From NCBI RefSeq assembly GCF_004564275.1, contig NZ_SPDV01000001.1:1-64000 (forward strand): 64,000 nucleotides of DNA. The letters run 5' to 3'. Made by a program: the position numbers and the translations under genes. Source of the stretch: Sphingomonas parva (ex Maeng et al. 2020) (lineage in GTDB: Bacteria > Pseudomonadota > Alphaproteobacteria > Sphingomonadales > Sphingomonadaceae). Shown in pieces: positions 56,693 through 64,000 of this stretch (position 1 is its first letter; each line of letters starts with the position of its first letter). The notes beneath the pieces are model-generated. The model ran no database searches and was not told the DNA's origin. It worked only from the letters and a program-made list of their open reading frames with translations.

Positions 56693-59035
56693 ATGGCCAC
56701 TTCCGCGTCTCCGCGTTCCGGCAATGCCGCGATGCCCGTGCTTCTCGTTCTCGGAGCGGCGGCGCTGTCCGCCGCGCTTCTCCTCTGGGCGATCGGAGAC
56801 AGGATCTTCGCTTCGGTGTTCTGCGCCGGGGTGATCGGCCTTGCGGTGCCGTTCCTCCTGCTCGACCGCCGCCGAGCAGGCACGCCGGCGTTGGAGGCCG
56901 CCCCGCGCCACGACATTTCCCTGCTCCGCTCGGCGCTCGACTGCTCGGCCGATGCCGCGGCGGTCACCGACTCGGAAGGCCGGCCGCTCGCCGCCAATGC
57001 CGCCTGGCACAATTGGTTCGGCCCCGGCGGCCCGCTCGATCTCGCCGGCGGCGAGACGCTGCGCGAGGCGCTGGTCGCCGCCCGCCGCGACGGCGCCGCG
57101 GAACGGCACGGCCTCTCCCTCGGCGGCGTTCCGGCCTCGGCGGCGCTGCGAAGCGCCGGGGCGGACGGCGGCCATGTCGTCTGGACGCTATCGCGGCCGG
57201 CGGAGAAGGACATCACGGCCGACGCCCGCCGTCTCGTCGCCGGCGAGACCGGCGACCGCCTGGGCCTCGCCGGCGTGATGAGCCTCGTTGCCGATGCCGA
57301 CGGCAATCTGATCGGCGCCAGCCGCGCTTTCCTGGTTCGCGCGACGGCGGACGGCAGCGCCGTTCCCGGCACGCCATTGGTCGACCTGCTGACGGTCAGC
57401 GCGGAGGGGGCGCTGCAGTTCGCGCGAGAGGGCAAGAACGGAACGCCGCTCCGGATCATCCAGGCGCCGCTCACCGACGCCGCCGAGGACGGGCCGAGCC
57501 TGTTCCTCCTGCTCGACGAGGCAGGTCCGATCGGCCGTGACGGCGGCGCGAACATCAACGCCCTGCTCGAGATCCTTCCGCTCGGCCTCGCGCTCGCCGA
57601 CCGCGATGGGCGGTTCGTCTATCTGAACTCTGCGTTCCGACGCGCCGCCGGCCTGTCGCGCGACGAGGAGCCGACCTGGCCGGGCGACCTCGTCGTCGAC
57701 GAGGACAAGGCCGCGGTCTCCGATTCGGTGCGGCGCTTCGCCCGTGGGCCGTCGATGTCGGGCGACATCGCGGTCCGGCTGCGCAGCAAGGCCGAGGAGC
57801 CGGTGGCGCTCACCGTCGCCGGTGCGCGCGGCCTTGGCGATGCCGCCGTCCTGCTTTCGCTCAAGGACAATACCGAGGAGGACCGGCTGAAGCGGCAGGT
57901 CGCGCAGGCGACCAAGATGCAGGCGGTCGGCCAGCTTGCCGGCGGCGTGGCCCACGACTTCAACAACATCCTGACCGCGATCATCGGCCATTGCGATCTC
58001 ATGCTGATGCGCCACACGCCCGGCGACAGCGATTATGACGATATCCAGCAGATCCGCTCCAATTCGAACCGCGCGGCCGGGCTGACCCGCCAGCTGCTCG
58101 CCTTCTCGCGGCAGCAGACGCTGCGGCCGCAGGTGCTGCAGCTGCCCGACGTCATCGCAGAGGTCACGACCCTGCTGAGGCGCCTGCTCGGCGAGACGGT
58201 GAAGCTCCAGGTGAAGCACGGCCGCGCTCTCGGGCCAGTCCGCGCCGATCCGGGCCAGCTCGAACAGGTGATCGTCAACCTGGCGGTCAATGCGCGCGAC
58301 GCCATGCCCGACGGCGGCACGCTCACCATACAGACCTATTCGGTCTCCGCCGACGACGTGCGGCGAATGGGGAGCGAGATCCTGCCGATCGCAGATTATA
58401 CGGCGCTGCGCGTCTCCGACACCGGCACCGGCATTCCGGCGAACGTGCTGCCGAAGGTGTTCGAGCCGTTCTTCACCACCAAGGAAGTGGGCAAGGGCAC
58501 GGGCCTCGGCCTCTCCACCGTCTACGGCATCGTCAAGCAATCGGGCGGCTTCATCTTCGCCGAATCGCAGCCGGGCGAGGGGACGAGCTTCGTCATCTAC
58601 CTGCCGGTGAACCGCGCCGAGGCGAGCACCAGCGGCCGCAAGGCGAAGGAGACGGCCGGCGAGCTCTGGGGCAGCGGCACGATCCTGCTCGTCGAGGACG
58701 AGGCGACGGTTCGCGCGGTGGCCGAGCGGGCGCTGACCCGGCACGGCTATACCGTGCTGCTCGCCGAGAATGGCGAGGCGGCGATCGAGATCCTCGAACG
58801 CGAGCGCAAGATCGATCTGATGATCTCCGACGTGGTGATGCCGACGATGGACGGGCCGACCACCGCGCGCGAGGCGCGCAAGATGCTGCCGGACCTGCCG
58901 ATCCTGTTCATTTCGGGCTATGCCGAGGAGCAATTGCGTCAGTCGATCGACCTGGAACGGGTGTCGTTTCTGGCCAAACCCTTCTCCGTCCAGAAGCTCG
59001 CCGAGGCCGCGCGCGACGCCCTTCACGCGAAATAG
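56693..59035 (+). CDS. cckA: hybrid sensor histidine kinase CckA
   Basis: 780 aa. Two membrane segments (about 14-33 and 38-55) are followed by PAS-type sensory regions (about 80-400), a HisKA domain with phospho-acceptor His421 in GGVAHDFNNILTAI, an ATPase domain (NLAVNARDAMPDGG, DTGTGIP, GTGLGLSTVYGIV) and a C-terminal receiver with Asp713 in MISDVVMP. CckA feeds phosphate to ChpT and CtrA in the alphaproteobacterial cell-cycle network. Length and order are standard. A single-domain receiver follows immediately. Confidence 0.95.
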   Translation: MATSASPRSGNAAMPVLLVLGAAALSAALLLWAIGDRIFASVFCAGVIGLAVPFLLLDRRRAGTPALEAAPRHDISLLRSALDCSADAAAVTDSEGRPLAANAAWHNWFGPGGPLDLAGGETLREALVAARRDGAAERHGLSLGGVPASAALRSAGADGGHVVWTLSRPAEKDITADARRLVAGETGDRLGLAGVMSLVADADGNLIGASRAFLVRATADGSAVPGTPLVDLLTVSAEGALQFAREGKNGTPLRIIQAPLTDAAEDGPSLFLLLDEAGPIGRDGGANINALLEILPLGLALADRDGRFVYLNSAFRRAAGLSRDEEPTWPGDLVVDEDKAAVSDSVRRFARGPSMSGDIAVRLRSKAEEPVALTVAGARGLGDAAVLLSLKDNTEEDRLKRQVAQATKMQAVGQLAGGVAHDFNNILTAIIGHCDLMLMRHTPGDSDYDDIQQIRSNSNRAAGLTRQLLAFSRQQTLRPQVLQLPDVIAEVTTLLRRLLGETVKLQVKHGRALGPVRADPGQLEQVIVNLAVNARDAMPDGGTLTIQTYSVSADDVRRMGSEILPIADYTALRVSDTGTGIPANVLPKVFEPFFTTKEVGKGTGLGLSTVYGIVKQSGGFIFAESQPGEGTSFVIYLPVNRAEASTSGRKAKETAGELWGSGTILLVEDEATVRAVAERALTRHGYTVLLAENGEAAIEILERERKIDLMISDVVMPTMDGPTTAREARKMLPDLPILFISGYAEEQLRQSIDLERVSFLAKPFSVQKLAEAARDALHAK

Positions 59036-59074
59036 TTGTTTCGCAACGGTTTCAAAGCCACTAAGCGAGCAGCC

Positions 59075-59431
59075 GTGACCAACTCTCGTTCCGTTCTGAT
59101 CGTCGAAGACGAATCGCTGATCGCGATGATGCTCGAGGACTTCCTCGACTCCATGGGCCATCAGATCGCCGGGACTTGCGAGAGCGTGCCGGAAGCGATG
59201 GACCGCGTCGGCGAAGGCGGCTTCGACGTCGCCATCCTCGACGTCAACCTGAAGGGCGAGCGCATCTGGCCCGTGGCCGACCGCCTGCTCGAGATGGGCA
59301 TTCCCTACATCCTCGCGACCGGCGGCCATATCGAGCCCCCGCCCGCCGCCCATGCCTCGGCGCCGGTCCTCTCCAAGCCCTTCACCATCGACGCGATCGA
59401 GCCTGCGCTCAGCGAGGCGTTTGCGGGGTGA
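59075..59431 (+). CDS. single-domain response regulator
   Basis: 118 aa receiver without output domain. The acidic pair is in LIVEDESL, the phospho-acceptor Asp56 in AILDVNLKGE and the Lys in LSKPF. The beta-4 region reads PYILATGGHIEP, close to the FATGUY-type motif of alphaproteobacterial receivers that include general-stress-response regulators, instead of the common Thr/Ser-Ala form. GTG 59075 is preferred over TTG 59036. It lies directly behind cckA, which suggests a function in phosphorelay signalling. Confidence 0.85.
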   Translation: MTNSRSVLIVEDESLIAMMLEDFLDSMGHQIAGTCESVPEAMDRVGEGGFDVAILDVNLKGERIWPVADRLLEMGIPYILATGGHIEPPPAAHASAPVLSKPFTIDAIEPALSEAFAG

Positions 59432-59514
59432 GCCGCGCCCTCGCGTCCGCGGGGGCTTTGCTTGCGGATGCGGCGCTCGCGGCCTTCTTCCCGTCTGCGG
59501 GAAGGATCTAGCCG

Positions 59515-60339
59515 ATGTGGAAGCTGCTGCTCCTGCCGATCCTGGTCTACGCGGCGATCCTCGTGCTGATGTTCGCGCTGCAGACGCGGCTCGTCTTTCC
59601 CGCCGGCCTGGCCGCGCAACAGGGGCCGGTGCCGCCCGGCACCCGTGCGCTGTCGCTCGAGACGCCGGACGGCGAGACCCTGCGCGGCGTGCACATCGCC
59701 GGCGCGATGGGGAGCAGCGATCCGCTGCTGCTCGTCTTCCCGGGCAATGCCTGGAACGCCGCGGACGCCGCAGCCCTGGTCCACGACATCCTTCCCGACC
59801 ACGATGTCGTCGCCTTCCACTATCGCGGCTATGCGCCGAGCGGCGGCAAGGCGAGCGGGGCGGCGCTCAAGGCCGACGCGCTGCGCGTCCACGAGGCGGT
59901 GGTACGCCGCTTTCCTGGGCGGCCGATCATCGCCTGCGGCTTCAGCGTCGGCACTGGCGTCGCTGCCTCGCTGGCCGGCAAGCGCGACCTCGCCGGGCTG
60001 GTGCTGGTCACGCCGTTCGATTCGCTCGCGCGGGTCGCCGGCGGTCATTATCGCTGGCTGCCGGTGCGCTGGCTGTTCCGTCACGCGATCAACGCGGCGG
60101 GAGCGCTGGAGGGCAGGGCGGTGCCGACCGCGATCGTCGCTGCAGGGGGCGACACGTTGATCCCTGCGGAGCGCACCGACGCGCTGCGGCGGCGCGTGCC
60201 GAAGCTGGTGTTCGACACGACGATAGAAGACGCAGGCCATAACGACATCTATGCGCATCCGCGGTTCCGCCGCGCGATGGCAGAGGCGGTTGCGGCCGTC
60301 GTGCCCCGAGCAGTGAAGACGCCCACGCCGCGACCTTAG
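59515..60339 (+). CDS. membrane-anchored alpha/beta hydrolase
   Basis: 274 aa. One N-terminal membrane segment (about 4-23) precedes an alpha/beta-hydrolase fold like BEM46/ABHD13: [11 protein letters not shown] as oxyanion region, nucleophile Ser in [35 protein letters not shown] and catalytic His in EDAGHNDIY. The substrate is unknown, possibly an acylated lipid or peptide at the membrane. ATG 59515. Confidence 0.85.
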   Translation: MWKLLLLPILVYAAILVLMFALQTRLVFPAGLAAQQGPVPPGTRALSLETPDGETLRGVHIAGAMGSSDPLLLVFPGNAWNAADAAALVHDILPDHDVVAFHYRGYAPSGGKASGAALKADALRVHEAVVRRFPGRPIIACGFSVGTGVAASLAGKRDLAGLVLVTPFDSLARVAGGHYRWLPVRWLFRHAINAAGALEGRAVPTAIVAAGGDTLIPAERTDALRRRVPKLVFDTTIEDAGHNDIYAHPRFRRAMAEAVAAVVPRAVKTPTPRP

Positions 60340-60350
60340 GAGAAATAGGT

Positions 60351-60365
60351 GTTCTACTCTTGTTC
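60351..60365. promoter_or_regulatory. LexA (SOS) box of recA
   Basis: GTTCTACTCTTGTTC fits exactly the alphaproteobacterial LexA operator GTTC-N7-GTTC, a direct repeat. It lies 75 bases before the recA start codon. GAAC follows at 60371-60374. recA should be induced by DNA damage. Confidence 0.85.
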
Positions 60366-60439
60366 TGGTGGAACATCCGTGGTACAAGCCTACTCACGCG
60401 TTGAATGGGCGGCGCGGCTCGCATAGGAGTGGTCACGCC

Positions 60440-61504
<1,065 letters not shown>

Positions 61505-61545
61505 TGGTCGGCGCGCGAGACGCGCGCCTGCGAGAAGGAAGGAGA

Positions 61546-61578
61546 GGGCGACGGGCCGGAAGGCTCCGTCGCCCTTTT
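61546..61578. terminator. rho-independent terminator of recA
   Basis: A 9-bp perfect stem (61546-61554 with 61566-61574) is extended inside by GCC/GGC around a GGAA loop, then TTTT at 61575-61578. It lies 42 bases after the recA stop and just before the end of the minus-strand gene, so it may work in both directions. Confidence 0.85.
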
Positions 61579-61579
61579 C

Positions 61580-61876
61580 CTATTCGGGACGGATCGCGGC
61601 GATGCGATCGGCGGTGTCGTCCGAGACGACCCACGTCATCGCCTTTCGCGCGAATGCGACGTGATAGGTGCGTTGCCCTGCTCGTTCGGCGATCAGGCGG
61701 ATCTCGTGGACCGGCGCGACCGAACGGAACAGGGCGGCGACGAACGCCGACGCAAGGTCTCCGGCCAGACGCCGGGCGTCCGGTGCGAACAGGGAGGCGG
61801 CATGGCTTCCCACGAGAACGGGGCGAACGCGGCCGCGGGCGCGACGAACCTGGACCGGGGTGCAATCTCGGCACAA
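61580..61876 (-). CDS. small hypothetical protein downstream of the Bcr/CflA exporter
   Basis: Up to 98 aa, starting at TTG 61876 directly after the exporter stop. The second half looks coding: FVAALFRSVAPVHEIRLIAERAG and TYHVAFARKAMTWVVSDDTADRI give a beta-strand pattern. The first part is Arg-rich, so a later start (for example the GTG encoding VGSHAA) is possible. No family recognised. Confidence 0.45.
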   Translation of the reverse strand: MCRDCTPVQVRRARGRVRPVLVGSHAASLFAPDARRLAGDLASAFVAALFRSVAPVHEIRLIAERAGQRTYHVAFARKAMTWVVSDDTADRIAAIRPE

Positions 61877-63151
61877 TCAGGCGGGACGGCTTTCGATCTC
61901 CTGGATTTCGACCTCGCCTTCGTCGTGCGTGTCGCGCGACGGCAGCCGGTTCGCCCAGAGCGCAACCGCGAGGGCGAGGGCGCCGCAGCTGGTGAAGCCG
62001 ATCAGAAACGGCAGAGTCGTGCCGTCGAAATGCTGGCCGATGACGAAGCCGATCAGCGCGCCCCCGATCGTGGTGATCACGCCCTGCAGCGACGATGCCA
62101 TTCCCGCGATATGACCGAGGGGCTCCATCGCCAGCGCGCCGGCATTGGCGCCGATCAGCCCGAAGAAGATCATCGTCCCGGCCTGGAGCGCGACGAAGCT
62201 CCACAGGCTTTCGCCGAACAGCTCACCGAGGGTGAGATGGGTAGCGGCCACCAGGGTGAAGGCGGAGAGCGCGACCAGCAGGATTCGACGCGAGCCGAGC
62301 CGCATCACCAGTTTCGAATTGGCGTAGGAGCTGAGCGCCATCGGACCCGCGATCAGCGCGAAGACCAGCGCCATCATCTCGGGGCGGTGGAAGACGTCGA
62401 AGACGATCTGCTGGATCGAGTTGATGAACGCGAACAGCGCACCCATCAGCAGCGTCTGGGCAAGAGTGTTGCCGATCGACTGGCGAGTCCGGAGGGTCGT
62501 CCACGCCGCCTCGCCGATGCTGCCGAGCGAGAGCGGCCGCCGCTTCTCGGGCGCAAGCGTCTCGGGGAGCCGCATCAGCACCCAGGTCGCGAGAACCGCG
62601 CCATAGACTCCGAGAGCGATGAAGATGTGGCGCCATTGCCCGACGGCGAGGATCGTCTGGCCGAGGCTCGGCGCGAGCACCGGCACGATCATGAAGACGA
62701 TCATCGCCAGCGACATCACCTGCGCCATCGCCGGGCCCTGGTAGCGATCGCGGACGATCGCCACGACGAGCACGCGACTTGCCGCCGCGGCGATCCCCTG
62801 CAGTACGCGGGCGGCGAGCAGCAGGGTGAAACTGGACGCCACGCCGGCGACCAGGCCGAAGATGCCGTAGAAGACGAGCGCAACCGCCAGCAGCCACTTG
62901 CGCCCGAACCGGTCGGCGAGCGGCCCCCAGAGCAATTGCGCGACTCCGAAGCCGAGCAGATAGGCGGTAATGACGAGCTGGCGCCTGTTGTCTTCCACGA
63001 CCCCGAGGGCGTCGCCCATCGCCGGCAAAGCGGGGAGCATCGCGTCGATCGCCAGCGCGTTCGACGCCATCAGCGCGGCGACCAAGGCAATGAACTCGCG
63101 CATGCCGGGTCCGCTCTGCTGTGCCTGGGCGGACGTGGTGCGATCGGACAT
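61877..63151 (-). CDS. Bcr/CflA-type multidrug MFS exporter
   Basis: 424 aa with 12 membrane segments. The first helix region FIALVAALMASNALAIDAMLPALPAM and motif A GPLADRFGRKWLL are typical of the Bcr/CflA drug-resistance transporters, which export bicyclomycin, chloramphenicol and dipeptides. ATG 63151 has GAGGAAG nine bases upstream. It is divergent from the small hydrophilic protein gene at 63289. Confidence 0.9.
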   Translation of the reverse strand: MSDRTTSAQAQQSGPGMREFIALVAALMASNALAIDAMLPALPAMGDALGVVEDNRRQLVITAYLLGFGVAQLLWGPLADRFGRKWLLAVALVFYGIFGLVAGVASSFTLLLAARVLQGIAAAASRVLVVAIVRDRYQGPAMAQVMSLAMIVFMIVPVLAPSLGQTILAVGQWRHIFIALGVYGAVLATWVLMRLPETLAPEKRRPLSLGSIGEAAWTTLRTRQSIGNTLAQTLLMGALFAFINSIQQIVFDVFHRPEMMALVFALIAGPMALSSYANSKLVMRLGSRRILLVALSAFTLVAATHLTLGELFGESLWSFVALQAGTMIFFGLIGANAGALAMEPLGHIAGMASSLQGVITTIGGALIGFVIGQHFDGTTLPFLIGFTSCGALALAVALWANRLPSRDTHDEGEVEIQEIESRPA

Positions 63152-63288
63152 GCGGGACTTCCTCGAAAGCTGGGCGGGTGCCGTGGCCGACGCGGGAGCT
63201 GGAGGCAAGTTCCAATGCGCGGGCAGCCGAGGTGCCGGGAACAAGCGCGCCGGTGCCGGATTGCCTGCAGCAGGAGAAGGAGGCGAAG

Positions 63289-63462
63289 ATGAGCGACGCG
63301 CGCCAGAACGATCAGGCCGGAAACAGGACCAGCGGACAGGACGACGGCGAGGAGCGGCCGCGGCAGCAAGGCGGCGATGAGCCGGCGAGCGCGCTCGGCG
63401 GCGGCACCGCGACCCGCTCCAGCACGGCCGAGGGACCGGATCCCGCCGAGGCGCAGGAATAA
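63289..63462 (+). CDS. small hydrophilic, probably disordered protein
   Basis: 57 aa, rich in Gln, Asp, Glu, Gly and Arg, with no hydrophobic core. It looks intrinsically disordered. ATG 63289 has a near-perfect AGGAGGCGA ribosome binding site. No family recognised; such short charged proteins are often stress-related, but nothing in sequence proves this. Confidence 0.55.
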   Translation: MSDARQNDQAGNRTSGQDDGEERPRQQGGDEPASALGGGTATRSSTAEGPDPAEAQE

Positions 63463-63492
63463 GCGCGGCGACTGGCCACGCCGCCGGAAAGG

Positions 63493-63520
63493 CGGCGGGC
63501 GACCGTAAGGCCGCCCGCCG
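63493..63520. terminator. bidirectional terminator hairpin
   Basis: A perfect 9-bp stem (63493-63501 with 63512-63520) lies between the small hydrophilic gene and the convergent osmC-like gene. A second, mutually exclusive stem (about 63479-63495) precedes it. No U-tract. Confidence 0.5.
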
Positions 63521-63524
63521 GTCG

Positions 63525-64000
63525 TCAGGCGAGGCGGCCGTTCATCTCGATCGGGCGAGCCATGTTGAAGTAATTGGGCGAGGTCGCCATCACCGCGCGG
63601 TGGATCTCCTCAAATTGCTCGCGGGTACCGTCGCCCTCAAGGGTGACGACGTAATCGAGACGGCGGTAGCCGGCAGGCATCTCCGGATCGAGGCCGAGGA
63701 AGCCGCGAAGGTCCAGTTCGCCGTCCATGTCGATGCGGCACGCATCGAGCGCGATGCCGCGGATCGCGGCCTGGGCGACGTAGCCGACCGTCATGCAGGC
63801 GTTCACCGCCGTCATCAGCAGTTCCTGCGGATTTGGCGCGGTGTTGGTGCCGAGCAGCTCCAGCGGCTCGTCTGCCTCGAGCGTGAAGCTGCGGGCGATC
63901 TTTTCTCCGCCGAGCCGGTAGCCCTCGACGGTCGAGGTCGACCGCGTCTGCCCTTGCCACGCCGTGCGGACGCGGAAGCCGACGATGGCGCGGCTCGGGT
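63525..64000 (-). CDS. OsmC-family protein, partial
   Basis: The visible 158 residues run off the window end, so the N-terminus is missing. The fold is that of OsmC/Ohr: GEKIARSFTLEADEPLELLG, then NPQELLMTAVNACMTVGY with the first redox Cys. The second conserved Cys-Pro of OsmC is replaced: the corresponding stretch reads ATSPNYFNMARPI. Without the second Cys the usual peroxidase cycle should not work, so this may be a non-peroxidase paralogue. Confidence 0.85.
   Translation of the reverse strand, partial: PSRAIVGFRVRTAWQGQTRSTSTVEGYRLGGEKIARSFTLEADEPLELLGTNTAPNPQELLMTAVNACMTVGYVAQAAIRGIALDACRIDMDGELDLRGFLGLDPEMPAGYRRLDYVVTLEGDGTREQFEEIHRAVMATSPNYFNMARPIEMNGRLA

Overview
The window is about 64 kb of high-GC, gene-dense DNA from an alphaproteobacterium, most likely a sphingomonad. 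The support is a CckA-type hybrid kinase, an HdaA-type DnaA-inactivating ATPase, a direct-repeat LexA box (GTTC-N7-GTTC) upstream of recA, long TonB-dependent receptors with Sphingomonas/Caulobacter-style plugs, and the order lptD-surA-pdxA-rsmA. I saw no rRNA, tRNA or CRISPR array.

Layout. 1-1223: an IS110-family insertion sequence with a folded left end that I read as a bridge-RNA gene, whose loops match the element's own flanks and right end. 1224-6896: an SPFH/NfeD/cytochrome c-prime operon on the minus strand, diverging from a CitE-like lyase, guaB and an RsmB-type rRNA methyltransferase. 6928-15639: a TPR protein, the outer-membrane biogenesis operon lptD-surA-pdxA-rsmA, and divergent pepA-holC. 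15656-24263: an orphan KdpE-like regulator and an extracytoplasmic set, namely an M10 RTX metalloprotease, a RoxA-like diheme lipoprotein, an astacin-like protease, a membrane sulfatase-fold enzyme and a membrane-anchored retropepsin. 24422-33393: ndk, purM-purN, then a unit ending hdaA-ppk1-ppx and small membrane proteins. 34258-43935: a sugar-acid locus with 5-dehydro-4-deoxyglucarate dehydratase, a LysR regulator, a carboxylesterase, a Tat-exported enzyme of unknown family, an aldarate/hexuronate-type MFS transporter and a TonB receptor. 44230-52498: small proteins, a phospholipase D, an I78 inhibitor coupled to RNase D, aspS, ppk2 and greB. 52546-64000: lytic transglycosylase, dapA, smpB, cckA with a single-domain receiver, an alpha/beta hydrolase, recA under an SOS box, a Bcr/CflA exporter and a partial OsmC protein.

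How the parts work together. Most of the window is housekeeping: envelope assembly, purine synthesis, translation quality control, cell-cycle signalling and polyphosphate metabolism (PPK1, PPX and PPK2 are all here). Accessory content is concentrated in three places: the IS110 element, the secreted hydrolase/oxidase set (16.8-23.6 kb) and the sugar-acid locus (34-44 kb). The strongest unusual signal is the IS110 left end. Three consecutive stem-loop domains at 53-213 carry a 13-nt segment matching the left flank, a 6-nt segment complementary to core plus right flank, and a 9-nt segment matching the right end, all in the order known for bridge RNAs. The last stem also covers the transposase ribosome binding site.
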